Below, one piece after another: positions 20,553 through 29,085 of a DNA stretch of 64,000 nt. Position numbers and translations under genes: made by a program. Numbering within the stretch: the first letter of the stretch is position 1; the number at the start of each line of letters is the position of its first letter. The DNA is from Lactococcus formosensis. Its GTDB lineage: Bacteria; Bacillota; Bacilli; Lactobacillales; Streptococcaceae. The stretch is taken from positions 248,001 through 312,000 of the forward strand of contig NZ_BOVP01000003.1 in assembly GCF_018403745.1 (NCBI RefSeq). The letters run 5' to 3'. The notes beneath the pieces were generated by a model. The model saw only the letters and a list, made by a program, of their open reading frames with translations, searched no databases and had not been told where the DNA came from.

Positions 20553-20578
20553 AATCATGCTACAGAGAGAGCATGATT
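20553..20578 (+). promoter_or_regulatory. PyrR-box-like hairpin just upstream of pyrB
   Basis: Perfect 9-bp stem AATCATGCT/AGCATGATT with an eight-base loop ACAGAGAG, ending about 20 bases before the pyrB start. The loop contains the CNGNGA consensus seen by PyrR. There is no T-run, so this is not a terminator. Confidence 0.55.
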
Positions 20579-20597
20579 AGGGTAAAGGAGACCTATA

Positions 20598-21521
20598 ATG
20601 TCAGTAACAAATGGTTTAGTTAGCTTGCCACATTTAACAAGCATGGAAGTTTTGTCAACAGAAGAAGTTATGGCTTTGATCAAACGTGCTTCAGAGTTTA
20701 AAAAGGGAACAGCAAAATTTGAAAATGATCGTCAAATTTTTACTTCTAATCTCTTCTTTGAAAACAGCACACGGACACATAACTCTTTCCATATCGCTGA
20801 ACGTAAACTGGGCTTAGATGTGCTTGAGTTTGATGTTGGAACAAGTGCGTTGAGCAAAGGTGAGACACTGTATGATACAATTTTAACTTTAGACGCACTT
20901 GGCGTTGAAGTTTGTGTGATTCGCTCTTCTGAGGAGCATTACTACGATCAGTTGATTAATTCAGATAATATCCATTGTGCCATTGTAAATGGTGGTGATG
21001 GCAGTGGACAACATCCAAGCCAATGTCTGCTGGATTTGATGACGATTTACGAAGAGTTTGGAAAATTTGAAGGTTTAAAAATTGCCATCTCAGGCGATCT
21101 GACACACTCTCGTGTAGCTAAGTCTAATATGATGATGCTTCATAAATTAGGTGCTCAAATCTACTTCACGGGACCTGAAAAATGGTACAAGGAAGAAGAA
21201 TTCGGAGCTTATGGTAGTTATGCGAATCTGGACGATATCTTGCCAGAACTTGATGTTCATATGTTACTACGTGTTCAGTATGAGCGCCATACAGCAGGAG
21301 ATATTATTTCTAAAGAAGATTACCATGAACGCTATGGTTTAACCATAGATCGTGCAGAAAAACTGCGTGATACAGCTATTATTATGCACCCTGCGCCAGT
21401 AAACCGTGATGTTGAAATTGCGGATAGCTTAGTAGAATGTGCGAAAAGTCGTATCGTTCAACAAATGACCAACGGTGTTTATACCCGTATGGCTATTTTA
21501 GAAGCAGTATTACGCGACTAA
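20598..21521 (+). CDS. pyrB: aspartate carbamoyltransferase catalytic subunit
   Basis: 307 residues. It condenses carbamoyl phosphate with aspartate in pyrimidine synthesis. Motifs: the carbamoyl-phosphate loop [12 protein letters not shown] (about 53-64), [16 protein letters not shown] (about 132-147), the [14 protein letters not shown] segment, and [13 protein letters not shown] near the C-terminus. No regulatory subunit gene is present, as usual in Firmicutes. GTAAAGGAG precedes the ATG. Confidence 0.97.
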   Translation: MSVTNGLVSLPHLTSMEVLSTEEVMALIKRASEFKKGTAKFENDRQIFTSNLFFENSTRTHNSFHIAERKLGLDVLEFDVGTSALSKGETLYDTILTLDALGVEVCVIRSSEEHYYDQLINSDNIHCAIVNGGDGSGQHPSQCLLDLMTIYEEFGKFEGLKIAISGDLTHSRVAKSNMMMLHKLGAQIYFTGPEKWYKEEEFGAYGSYANLDDILPELDVHMLLRVQYERHTAGDIISKEDYHERYGLTIDRAEKLRDTAIIMHPAPVNRDVEIADSLVECAKSRIVQQMTNGVYTRMAILEAVLRD

Positions 21522-21544
21522 GCGAAGAATTATTGGAGGAATCT

Positions 21545-22609
21545 ATGAAGCGACTTTTAATATTAGAAGATGGAACCATTTTTGAAGGGCAAGCAATTGG
21601 TGCCAATACAGATATCACGGGAGAGCTTGTTTTTAGTACCGGAATGACGGGCTATCAAGAATCTATCACCGACCAATCTTATAATGGACAAATCTTGACC
21701 TTTACTTATCCATTGGTTGGAAACTACGGAGTTAACCGAGACGACTACGAATCGATTCACCCAAGCTGCAAGGCAGTTGTCGTGAGTGAAGCAGCACGCC
21801 GCCCATCAAACTGGCGTATGCAAATGTCACTGGATGAATTCTTGGAGGCTAAAAATATTCCTGGGATTTCAGGCATTGACACTCGTGCTCTTACAAAAAT
21901 TATTCGTCAACATGGCACGATGAAGGCAGCTTTGGTTAATGCTAAAGATGAAATAGAGCACCAAATGAGTCAACTTAAAGCGACTGTTTTACCTAATAAT
22001 CAAGTGGAAAAAAGCAGCACTTTAACAGCATACTCTTCCCCAAATACGGGAAGAAAAGTAGTTGTCGTTGACTTTGGACTCAAGCATTCAATTCTACGTG
22101 AATTATCAAAGAGACATTGTGATATTACAGTTGTACCCCACAATACGACTGCGGAAGAAATTTTAGAAATGAACCCAGATGGCGTCATGCTCACTAATGG
22201 ACCTGGGGACCCGACAGATGTACCACAAGCTGTAACAATGATTCAACAGATTCAAGGTAAAGTTCCGATTTTTGGAATTTGCTTAGGACACCAACTCTTT
22301 AGTCTAGCAAATGGTGCAACAACCTATAAAATGAAGTTCGGCCATCGCGGCTTTAACCACGCTGTCAGAGAAATTGCAACAGGTCGAATTGATTTTACTA
22401 GCCAAAACCATGGTTATGCTGTATCCGCAGATGATCTACCAGAAGACCTTTTGGTTACGCATGTAGAAATAAATGATGCGTCCATTGAAGGAGTACGTCA
22501 TAAGCGTTACCCAGCCTTTTCGGTTCAATTTCACCCAGATGCAGCACCTGGTCCACATGATGCAAGTTATTTATTTGATGATTTTATGGACATGATGGAT
22601 GAATATTAA
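21545..22609 (+). CDS. carA: carbamoyl-phosphate synthase small (glutamine amidotransferase) subunit
   Basis: 354 residues. It supplies ammonia from glutamine to CarB. The C-terminal class I amidotransferase domain has the nucleophile in GICLGHQL and the His/Glu pair in [13 protein letters not shown]. The usual Glu after HP (HPE) is Asp here, a conservative change worth noting. The ATG at 21545 is chosen for TTGGAGGA upstream; the longer reading overlaps pyrB. carB is not in the window, matching the separate carB locus known in lactococci. Confidence 0.95.
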   Translation: MKRLLILEDGTIFEGQAIGANTDITGELVFSTGMTGYQESITDQSYNGQILTFTYPLVGNYGVNRDDYESIHPSCKAVVVSEAARRPSNWRMQMSLDEFLEAKNIPGISGIDTRALTKIIRQHGTMKAALVNAKDEIEHQMSQLKATVLPNNQVEKSSTLTAYSSPNTGRKVVVVDFGLKHSILRELSKRHCDITVVPHNTTAEEILEMNPDGVMLTNGPGDPTDVPQAVTMIQQIQGKVPIFGICLGHQLFSLANGATTYKMKFGHRGFNHAVREIATGRIDFTSQNHGYAVSADDLPEDLLVTHVEINDASIEGVRHKRYPAFSVQFHPDAAPGPHDASYLFDDFMDMMDEY

Positions 22610-22612
22610 ATT

Positions 22613-22640
22613 AAAAAACAGCTGAAAAGGCTGTTTTTTT
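22613..22640 (+). terminator. pyr operon terminator
   Basis: AACAGC/GCTGTT hairpin with A-tract and seven-T tail directly after carA. Confidence 0.9.
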
Positions 22641-22661
22641 AATAAGACATAAAGTTTAAGA

Positions 22662-22690
22662 TTGTATTCTTTTATAAAAGTTGATATAAT
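22662..22690 (+). promoter_or_regulatory. bioY promoter with palindrome in the spacer
   Basis: TTGTAT (22662-22667), 17 bases, extended -10 TGATATAAT (hexamer 22685-22690). The spacer contains the perfect palindrome CTTTTATAAAAG (22669-22680), a possible repressor site; the repressor is unknown. Confidence 0.65.
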
Positions 22691-22719
22691 TTTATCTATA
22701 AAACAAAAAGGACATTTTT

Positions 22720-23268
22720 ATGAAAATTTCTAAAACATATTCTATTACTCTGATCGCTTTAGGGGCCGCGATTATTGCAGTACTTTCTCCTTTGGCTATA
22801 CCTGTGGGGATTGTACCCATAACACTTCAAACTTTAGCTATCGGGCTTATTGCAACGCTATTGCAGCCTCGTGAGAGCTTTTTTGCATTACTGATTTACC
22901 TCGTTTTAGGAGCAGTTGGTTTGCCCGTTTATGCAGGAGGAGCATCAGGGATTGGCGCTTTATTTGGTCCAACAGGCGGATTTTTATTCTCCTTTGTACT
23001 CGTAGCACCTCTCCTTTCGTACTTTTTACAGAAGACTGAACGTAAATTTTTCTCTATTTTATTGACAAATCTTCTAGCTCAGTTTTTAATCCTTGTATTA
23101 GGTACAGTGTGGTTGAAATTCTTTATCGCCGTTCCTTGGGGGACAGCTTTTGGTATTGGCTTTGCACCATTTATTTTGGGAGCAATTATCAAGGCGGTGA
23201 TTGTTGCGGCAGTTGGAGTTGCGCTCCTTGATATTCTTTTCAAAACGAATCCTTACTTTTCCAAATAA
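22720..23268 (+). CDS. bioY: BioY biotin transporter substrate-binding (S) component
   Basis: 182 residues, about six helices. BioY signatures are GIVPITLQTLAIGLIA (about 29-44) and LGAVGLPVYAGGASGIGALFGPTGGF (about 62-88). It captures biotin and works with a shared ECF module (EcfA/A'/T) encoded elsewhere. No biotin synthesis genes are nearby, in line with biotin auxotrophy. AAAAGGAC precedes the ATG. Confidence 0.95.
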   Translation: MKISKTYSITLIALGAAIIAVLSPLAIPVGIVPITLQTLAIGLIATLLQPRESFFALLIYLVLGAVGLPVYAGGASGIGALFGPTGGFLFSFVLVAPLLSYFLQKTERKFFSILLTNLLAQFLILVLGTVWLKFFIAVPWGTAFGIGFAPFILGAIIKAVIVAAVGVALLDILFKTNPYFSK

Positions 23269-23276
23269 AAATTTAT

Positions 23277-23307
23277 AAAAACCTTCCAAAAATTTGGATG
23301 GTTTTTT
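23277..23307 (+). terminator. bioY terminator
   Basis: Imperfect AAAACCTTCCA/TGGATGGTTTT hairpin with a T-rich tail. Confidence 0.75.
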
Positions 23308-23477
23308 AGGTAAAGAAGAGGGCTTTGTATTCACCCAGCTTTGTCTTATTTTCTAGTAGAATTAATATATAATTTTTATTATGGGAAATAAAATAATTCA
23401 ATATTATCGGAAAAGTCTCATTGTACAGAAGAATAGGTCGCTTCCTATTTTCTTATTAAAGAACACAGGAGGAAAGT

Positions 23478-23873
23478 ATGATCAAGTTTTACTATAGGCA
23501 AGGATGTGGCTCTAGCCAAAAAGCAATGTCATGGTTTGAAAAGTATAAAATAAATGTAGACTCGAAAAGAATTGGTGAAATTTCTAAGCAGGACTTGCAG
23601 AAAATATTGTCCTATATGGATGGAGGTCTCGAAACAATTACCAAACGGTCGAGCATGAGTAATCCACAGACACAAAACAGTTTAGAAATGCTTTTAGAAA
23701 TGAATCTAGATGAAGGTTTAGAATACTTATCTCGAAATGCATATCTTCTTCGATCACCGATAGTTCTAGATGATAATAAAGTTCAAGTGGGTTATAACAT
23801 GGATGACTTACGTCAATTTTTCCCAAGAGAATATCGCCGGTTAGAATTGTCTACAGATCAGGGATTTATCTAA
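23478..23873 (+). CDS. Spx/ArsC-family protein with CxxS instead of CxxC
   Basis: 131 residues, Spx-like: thioredoxin-fold N-terminus, and the C-terminal LLRSPIVLDDNKVQVGYNMDDLRQFFPRE stretch (start about 91). The redox switch is altered: Cys10-Gly-Ser-Ser13, so only the first cysteine remains. Classical Spx binds the RNA polymerase alpha-subunit and uses the disulfide to sense oxidation; lactococci carry several paralogues, some without the disulfide. CAGGAGGAAAG is a strong ribosome site. The leader has an AATAGG/CCTATT hairpin (23432-23449). Confidence 0.85.
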   Translation: MIKFYYRQGCGSSQKAMSWFEKYKINVDSKRIGEISKQDLQKILSYMDGGLETITKRSSMSNPQTQNSLEMLLEMNLDEGLEYLSRNAYLLRSPIVLDDNKVQVGYNMDDLRQFFPREYRRLELSTDQGFI

Positions 23874-23904
23874 ACTCAAACGAATGTTTAGGGACAAATA
23901 GAAA

Positions 23905-24030
23905 ATGAAAAAACTATGGAAAAAAGTAGAAGAAGGTATGGAATATTTTGTCTATGTCTTATTTATTATCATGTTTTCAATATTGTTAGGCTTTATTTGG
24001 CATATTATACCTTGGATATGGGTAAAATAA
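23905..24030 (+). CDS. 41-residue single-span membrane peptide
   Basis: Reads MKKLWKKVEEGMEYFVYVLF at its start: a basic amphipathic N-terminus followed by a hydrophobic helix (about 15-38). It lies 31 bases after the Spx-like gene, ahead of a clear terminator. The ribosome site is weak (AGGGA 11-12 bases upstream). Membrane placement is clear from composition; function unknown. It could be cotranscribed with the Spx paralogue. Confidence 0.55.
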   Translation: MKKLWKKVEEGMEYFVYVLFIIMFSILLGFIWHIIPWIWVK

Positions 24031-24060
24031 AAAAGAGACTCAACTGGAAGTCTCTTTTTT
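24029..24060. terminator. bidirectional terminator between the small peptide gene and the gene at 24040
   Basis: AAAAAAGAGACT/AGTCTCTTTTTT stem with an 8-nt loop; the stop codons of both convergent genes lie in it. Confidence 0.9.
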
Positions 24061-24618
24061 TATTACTTCTTGGAAGACTGTTTTATTAACGGTCTTTGAG
24101 TTTTCCGCAATCCGGTAAAGGACATTACGCTGTAGTAACTGTATCGTAGGGAGCAGTGATTGCCCATTTTTCAGATGCTTGCTGATCAGTTTATTAGGGT
24201 CAAAGTCAATATCATCAGGAGGAAAGGAAATTAAACTGGAGCCAGTATAGTCCTTTGTTGAGAGCATTCCGTCTTCTATGTGATAGGTTCTCGCTTGAGG
24301 TTGGCCATTGTCAAAAAAGGCAATCACAGCATTGTAAGCTACTTTTTTAGTTAGGGTGGAGCGTTTGTCTTTATAGCGAAGCAAAGCACTGAGAAGAAAT
24401 CCCTGAGCTTCTAAGGGTGTGAGGTGCGGTTGGTAATGGAATTGTACCAGAATTTCTTCAGTTATTTTATGAAAACCTGTAACTCCGACTAAAAAGCCAT
24501 TAGGGCTCACATAAAATTTTTTAAAATATGTACGAATGGCTTGTTCATTTTCGGTGATTTGCCCATCTGAAAGGACAGAAATAAAATCCTTAGTGAGTGC
24601 TAAATTAAGGAAGCTCAT
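24040..24618 (-). CDS. conserved protein of unknown function, possible Ntn-hydrolase-like fold
   Basis: 192 residues, no signal peptide or membrane segment. The start has a strand-rich pattern (LALTKDFISVLSDGQI, then FLVGVTGF) reminiscent of HslV/proteasome-like Ntn hydrolases, but no N-terminal catalytic Thr/Ser/Cys is exposed, so activity cannot be claimed. The ATG touches the queA stop codon with no separate ribosome site, indicating translational coupling to queA. Confidence 0.6.
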   Translation of the reverse strand: MSFLNLALTKDFISVLSDGQITENEQAIRTYFKKFYVSPNGFLVGVTGFHKITEEILVQFHYQPHLTPLEAQGFLLSALLRYKDKRSTLTKKVAYNAVIAFFDNGQPQARTYHIEDGMLSTKDYTGSSLISFPPDDIDFDPNKLISKHLKNGQSLLPTIQLLQRNVLYRIAENSKTVNKTVFQEVIKKETSS

Positions 24619-25647
24619 TTATTTTACAAACATCGCGTCGCCAAAGCTAAAGAAGCGATAGTGCTCGTCGATTGCATGTTGGTAAGCTTCGAGGATAAAC
24701 TCTTGACCCGCAAAAGCAGCGACCAACATCACGAGAGTAGATTTTGGTAAATGGAAGTTAGTATTGAAAGCATCTACTACTTTCCATTGATAGCCAGGTT
24801 TAATAAAGATATCTGTCCAGCCAGAATCAGCTTGAATATCTCCATCAAATTTTGTTCCAATCGTCTCCAAGGTGCGGATAGAAGTTGTACCACAAGCAAC
24901 CACACGATGTCCTGAAGCTTTAACAGCGCGAAGAGTTGCAGCAGCTTCTTCAGACAGTTGATAGAATTCGCTATGCATATGATGTTCTTCGATGTTATCA
25001 ACGCTTACTGGTCGGAAAGTACCTAGCCCTACATGTAAGGTAAGTTCTACAACATGAACACCTTTAGCACGAATCTTGTCTAATAGCTCAGGTGTGTAGT
25101 GTAAGCCGGCCGTTGGGGCAGCTGCAGAACCGTTTTCTTTTGCAAAGACAGTTTGATAACGTTCTTGATCTTCAAGTTTTTCGTGGATATAAGGGGGAAG
25201 TGGCATTTCGCCTAAGCTTTCTAAAACTTCCAGGAAGATGCCATCATAACTAAACTCAACAATACGACCGCCATGTTCCAATTCTTCAACAACGGTTGCT
25301 TTTAAACGTCCATCACCAAAAGAAAGTTCTTGACCAATACGCATTCGTTTTGCAGGTTTAGCTAAAGTTTCCCACTGATCACCTTCAGTATTCTTAAGAA
25401 GGAGGAGCTCGACATGTCCTTGGGTTTCTGGCTTAACACCATAGAGACGTGCAGGAAGGACACGCGTATTATTGAGGACAAGTGCATCACCTGGGTTAAG
25501 CTCATCCACAATATCATAGAAGTGTTTATCTTCCATAGAATGGCTCTCTTTATCCAAGACTAAAAGGCGTGACTCAGAACGCTTTTCAAGAGGAGTTTGG
25601 GCGATAAGTTCTTCTGGCAAGTTAAAATCAAAATCATTAATATTCAA
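24619..25647 (-). CDS. queA: S-adenosylmethionine:tRNA ribosyltransferase-isomerase QueA
   Basis: 342 residues, full length. It transfers and rearranges the ribosyl group of SAM onto preQ1 in tRNA during queuosine synthesis. Conserved segments are [19 protein letters not shown] (about 5-23), [25 protein letters not shown] and GTTSIRTLE. It starts with TTG; no ATG in frame fits the conserved N-terminus and no Shine-Dalgarno sequence is evident, so translation initiation looks weak. Followed without gap by an unknown gene. Confidence 0.95.
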   Translation of the reverse strand: MNINDFDFNLPEELIAQTPLEKRSESRLLVLDKESHSMEDKHFYDIVDELNPGDALVLNNTRVLPARLYGVKPETQGHVELLLLKNTEGDQWETLAKPAKRMRIGQELSFGDGRLKATVVEELEHGGRIVEFSYDGIFLEVLESLGEMPLPPYIHEKLEDQERYQTVFAKENGSAAAPTAGLHYTPELLDKIRAKGVHVVELTLHVGLGTFRPVSVDNIEEHHMHSEFYQLSEEAAATLRAVKASGHRVVACGTTSIRTLETIGTKFDGDIQADSGWTDIFIKPGYQWKVVDAFNTNFHLPKSTLVMLVAAFAGQEFILEAYQHAIDEHYRFFSFGDAMFVK

Positions 25648-26037
25648 AATATATTTTCTACTACTTTCTAAAATTTGTAATTTATCTATATTTGGTCACT
25701 ATCCCTGACAAGAGCATTTCAAAAGAGGAAAATGTCCTCTTTCATTAATGGCCGTTAATACAAAAATTTATAATAAAGATTTCTATTCTTATTTTGTAAA
25801 TAGAGAATAGATAACAACAATATTATATCACAAAAGAAAAGCTTAGATTAATCCTGATTCCTTTAAAAATGTTCTTTGTTATTGTAGAAATTGCTCTCTT
25901 GAGTTAATAAATTAGATTATGTCATCACAATTTGAAAAAAATTTGATAAAATGTAGATTAGAAATTTCAGAGGTAGTTTAAGCACATATAAAATAATAAA
26001 ACTACCAAAGTAGAGAGTTAAAGTATAAGTATCTCAG
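25648..26037. other. 390-base AT-rich intergenic region between queA and the K+ channel gene
   Basis: No gene seen. It holds a perfect hairpin AAAGAGGA-AAATG-TCCTCTTT (25722-25742), which could act in the queA leader on the minus strand, and a GGTAGTTT/AAACTACC inverted repeat (25972-25979/25999-26006) in front of the channel gene. No recognised riboswitch. Confidence 0.5.
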
Positions 26038-26814
26038 ATGAATGTATTGGCTAAAATTGATACCACTAGAAAAAGTCCATTACGGAAAGTATATGGTGTT
26101 TTGCTTGTTATATCGACCTGTATTGTTTTAGTTTTGATAGGGACGGCGCTTTTAGGGTTTATTGATATTAATAGAGAACCTTTTGATTGGGTTCTGAATA
26201 CCATTATTACTTTATATACAGTGGATTATTTGTGGCGTTTAAAACGCGTAAAGAATAAATGGCGTTTCTTTAAAATGAATATCTATGATTTGATTGCGAT
26301 TTTACCCTTTACTTTTCTGTTTTCAATCTTAGGCTTAACTTCGTTTATTGGAATTGCTCAACTCTCGAAATTTGCTCTTGTCGGCCGCTTGATTGGGATG
26401 TTTGGCAAGTTTAATCGTTCTTCCAACCGTTTTCTAAATACGAATAGTTTTTATCAAGTATCTAACATTGCACTCGCCATTATTATGACGGATAGTTTTA
26501 TCTTTTCACTTTCAGAAAAAATATCTTTTGGTGATGCAATTTGGTGGGCAATTGTTACGACAACAACCGTGGGGTACGGAGATTTTTATCCTAAAACATT
26601 CTTAGGAAAAGTCTCCGCAGCTATTTTAATGTTTTTAGGGATTGGTTTAATTGGTTACCTCACATCAACTATTACAAGTTATTTCACGAAAAAAATTGAT
26701 CTTGAAGAAAAAAATCATGAATTACTTCAACTGGAAAAGATAGAGGCTTTGGAAAAAAAGATTGATCTACTCGTAAATAAAATAGAGAATATGGAAAAAA
26801 CTAAGAAGCCGTGA
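26038..26814 (+). CDS. voltage-gated-type potassium channel
   Basis: 258 residues. An S1-S4-like block of membrane helices (about 20-150) is followed by the pore with selectivity filter [11 protein letters not shown] (about 178-188) and an inner helix. A C-terminal charged coiled coil (about 220-258, [21 protein letters not shown]) probably holds the tetramer. It lacks an RCK/TrkA-N domain. It should conduct K+ across the cytoplasmic membrane. No good ribosome site before the ATG. Convergent with an XRE regulator across a shared terminator. Confidence 0.88.
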
Positions 26815-26830
26815 AAATTTAATCCAAAGG

Positions 26831-26871
26831 AAAAATAAAAAGCTATCAGATTAAGATAGCTTTTTATTTTT
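26831..26871. terminator. bidirectional terminator between the K+ channel and XRE genes
   Basis: A 17-bp stem (AAAAATAAAAAGCTATC and its complement) with a 7-nt loop. Confidence 0.9.
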
Positions 26872-26876
26872 ATAGT

Positions 26877-27230
26877 TTAATCTTTGTTTTTGCAGTGAAA
26901 ATAAGCGTCAAGTGTTCTTTTTAAAAATTCACGATCTTTCTCTTCAAGGATTTCCTTTTTATAGAAAAGGGCTTCATCGATCAGTCGATCAAGATTAAGA
27001 GAGAGCTTGTTTTTATAAGTGGTATCAATATCAGATTTTTCAACTCCCAAAATATCTGCCATTTTCTGAATTACACCTTGTGAAGGTGTGCTTCGCATAT
27101 TAAGGTAATCTGATAAAGTAGAAGGAACAATCCCGATTTTAGAAGCAAAATCTTTCTGCTTTATACCGCTCATCTGAAGATACTTTTTTATATTAGCTGC
27201 GATAATAGCGCGATGTTCTTGAGTATCCAT
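26877..27230 (-). CDS. XRE-family (Cro/cI helix-turn-helix) regulator
   Basis: 117 residues. HTH_3 domain at about 12-68 with KQKDFASKIGIVPSTLSDYL as the turn and recognition helix; the charged C-terminal half may mediate oligomerisation. Target unknown. The gene is divergent from another XRE gene, a layout typical of a switch. It has a near-consensus promoter (27237-27265) placing +1 at the ATG and no ribosome site, so the mRNA is probably leaderless, as is known for some phage cI repressors of lactococci. Confidence 0.82.
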   Translation of the reverse strand: MDTQEHRAIIAANIKKYLQMSGIKQKDFASKIGIVPSTLSDYLNMRSTPSQGVIQKMADILGVEKSDIDTTYKNKLSLNLDRLIDEALFYKKEILEEKDREFLKRTLDAYFHCKNKD

Positions 27231-27236
27231 GCCTTT

Positions 27237-27265
27237 ATTATAGCGTTAAATACAAACTCAATCAA
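27237..27265 (-). promoter_or_regulatory. promoter of the minus-strand XRE gene (leaderless arrangement)
   Basis: On the minus strand: TTGATT (27260-27265), 17 bases, TATAAT (27237-27242), then AAAGGC and the ATG at 27230. Confidence 0.8.
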
Positions 27266-27286
27266 GAAAAAAAGTTCAGGTCTGCC

Positions 27287-27315
27287 TTGATTATTCATTC
27301 ACAACGTACTATAAT
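27287..27315 (+). promoter_or_regulatory. promoter of the plus-strand XRE gene
   Basis: TTGATT (27287-27292), 17 bases, TATAAT (27310-27315). It starts 22 bases from the divergent promoter, so one bound regulator could affect both. Confidence 0.8.
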
Positions 27316-27361
27316 TAAAATAATGTGTTAATTTATGTTCAAATTAAGAAATGAGGTCTTT

Positions 27362-27568
27362 ATGCAACATAATTCTTTAAAAGGTTGGAGAGAAAAAGAA
27401 GGATTATCAAAGGAATTACTAGCAGATAAATTGGGTTTGACTATTGATGAACTCGAAGGTTTAGAAAAAGATTCTTCTCGAATTTCTAAAGAAACATTGG
27501 AAAGAATTCTTGCTTTATTTAATATTACTTATGATGAAATTATTCTAGGTAAGATAGAAAACCAATAA
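27362..27568 (+). CDS. small XRE-family helix-turn-helix protein
   Basis: 68 residues, essentially one HTH domain: LKGWREKEGLSKELLADKLGLTIDELEGLE, then a short acidic tail (DEIILGKIENQ). The ATG at 27362 is chosen because TGAGGT lies at the right distance; a longer version from 27335 would swallow it. Possible partner or antagonist of the divergent XRE protein. Function unknown. Confidence 0.75.
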   Translation: MQHNSLKGWREKEGLSKELLADKLGLTIDELEGLEKDSSRISKETLERILALFNITYDEIILGKIENQ

Positions 27569-27580
27569 AAGTTATACGAA

Positions 27581-27605
27581 TAAAATACGTTTTTAACGTA
27601 TTTTA
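27581..27605. repeat. perfect 11-bp inverted repeat before the teichoic-acid operon
   Basis: TAAAATACGTT, three T, AACGTATTTTA. It could be the end of the XRE transcript or an operator for the operon that starts 65 bases later. It has no separate T-run after the stem. Confidence 0.5.
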
Positions 27606-27669
27606 CTGTTGATTAAATAAATGTTTTTAAAATTAGAAGATAGAAGTGCTAAAGGAGAATAAATTACAG

Positions 27670-29085
27670 GTGAAGGTGAGCAAAATAAAAGCCGAGTATT
27701 TGTCGAAGAAATTTGAGATGCTGCCGGTGAAAGATACACGGAACAAGGCAAAATCTTTAATAGGGGCAAATGAAAAAAGTCAGAAAGACTTTTGGGCTTT
27801 ACGCAATGTAAGCTTTGAAATACATGAAGGAGAGTGCGTCGGAGTCATTGGTCTGAATGGTGCAGGAAAATCAACTCTCTCCAATATTATTAGTGGTCAA
27901 ATTGCGCAAACTACAGGGCAAGTTGAAATAAATGGAGATGTTTCAATTATTGCGGCTAATGCAGGAATGCAGAACAATCTTTCTGGACGTGAAAATATCC
28001 GTCTGAAGGGCTTGATGGTCGGCATGAAAAATAAAGAAATAAAAGCCAAGATGCAGGATATTATTGATTTTTCTGAACTTGGCCCTTTTATTGACCAACC
28101 AGTTAAAACATACTCCTCTGGTATGAAGGCAAAACTAGGTTTCTCTATCATGGTTCATCAAGATCCAGACATTATGATTATTGATGAAGGACTTTCTGTT
28201 GGGGATAAAACCTTTGTTGACAAATCGAAAAAGAAAATGTTTGAATTCCGTGACCAAGGGAAAACAATCTTGATGGTTTCACACGATATGCGCACAGTTA
28301 AAGAATGGAGCGATCGTGTTATTTGGCTAAATTACGGTGAAGTCAAGGCATATGGAACACCAGAGGAAGTTATTCCTGAGTATGAAAAATTTGTCCACTG
28401 GTTTAAATCCCTATCGAAAAAAGAACAAGAAGCCTATAAACAAGAACAACGTCAAGCCCAATTTGACTACTCTGTTGAGGAGTTAAAAAAAGAAATTATT
28501 AGTCAAAGTTCTTCGAAAAGCCGACGCGTTAGCCGTGAAGTGACACAAAGATTAAAAAAGAAGAAAGACAATCACAAACTATCTTTTCTCTCAAAAATAG
28601 TGGTGGCACTTTGTATACTTGTTTTTCTTTGGATTACTCTTGTGTCTTTGAGCAACACGACTTTGAAAAAATCAGTCCAACATCCCGTAAAATTTTTCTC
28701 GCAAAACCTTTTTAAACCCAAGGATTTGTCTAGGAAAAATAAACAAAGTAATGAAACACCAGAGAGCTCTACAAGTACATCTTCAAGCTCAAGAAATGAA
28801 GATGTTGCTTCTCAATCTACTCCAGAACCAAGCACGAGTGAAAGTGTTGAAAGTACAGGCGAGGCTGACACAGCACCAAGTTCTTCAGAGGAAGCAACAT
28901 ATGTGATTCAAGCGGGGGAATCACTAGGAAGTATCGCTGAAAGTAAGGGAGTGACTGTGGATGCTATTCAGGCAGTTAATCCAGGGATAGATTTTGACGT
29001 CATCCGACCAGGTCAAACTATAAATTTACCAACAACAGCAGCAGATGCAACAACAGAGCAACCAGATGAAGGGGTAATTCAATAA
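27670..29085 (+). CDS. tagH: TagH-like teichoic-acid export ATPase with C-terminal LysM domain
   Basis: 471 residues from GTG 27670. The N-terminal ABC ATPase has Walker A GLNGAGKST, signature SSGMKAKLG, Walker B IMIIDEG and the H-loop VSHDMR. One membrane span (about 310-330, VVALCILVFLWITLVSL) follows, then a Ser/Thr/Glu-rich extracellular linker and a LysM domain (about 415-460, YVIQAGESLGSIAES ... IRPGQTINLP). It powers export of a lipid-linked polymer with TagG. The LysM domain probably grips peptidoglycan; B. subtilis TagH has a different extracytoplasmic tail. Start uncertain: a GTG at 27646 precedes the AAAGGAG, so 27670 is preferred. Confidence 0.88.
   Translation: MKVSKIKAEYLSKKFEMLPVKDTRNKAKSLIGANEKSQKDFWALRNVSFEIHEGECVGVIGLNGAGKSTLSNIISGQIAQTTGQVEINGDVSIIAANAGMQNNLSGRENIRLKGLMVGMKNKEIKAKMQDIIDFSELGPFIDQPVKTYSSGMKAKLGFSIMVHQDPDIMIIDEGLSVGDKTFVDKSKKKMFEFRDQGKTILMVSHDMRTVKEWSDRVIWLNYGEVKAYGTPEEVIPEYEKFVHWFKSLSKKEQEAYKQEQRQAQFDYSVEELKKEIISQSSSKSRRVSREVTQRLKKKKDNHKLSFLSKIVVALCILVFLWITLVSLSNTTLKKSVQHPVKFFSQNLFKPKDLSRKNKQSNETPESSTSTSSSSRNEDVASQSTPEPSTSESVESTGEADTAPSSSEEATYVIQAGESLGSIAESKGVTVDAIQAVNPGIDFDVIRPGQTINLPTTAADATTEQPDEGVIQ

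Noticed and set aside
22669..22680. BirA operator before bioY
   Set aside because: CTTTTATAAAAG is a plain palindrome without the TTAAC half-sites of known BirA boxes.
25648..25760. preQ1 riboswitch in front of queA
   Set aside because: The hairpin AAAGAGGA/TCCTCTTT lacks the short pseudoknot-forming C-rich/A-rich pattern of preQ1 aptamers.
26024..26038. Leaderless start for the K+ channel gene
   Set aside because: TATAAG ends eight bases before the ATG, and no acceptable -35 or extended -10 is present; not the same geometry as the other four genes.
27646..27669. GTG at 27646 as the tagH start
   Set aside because: The AAAGGAG ribosome site lies after it, inside the extra codons.
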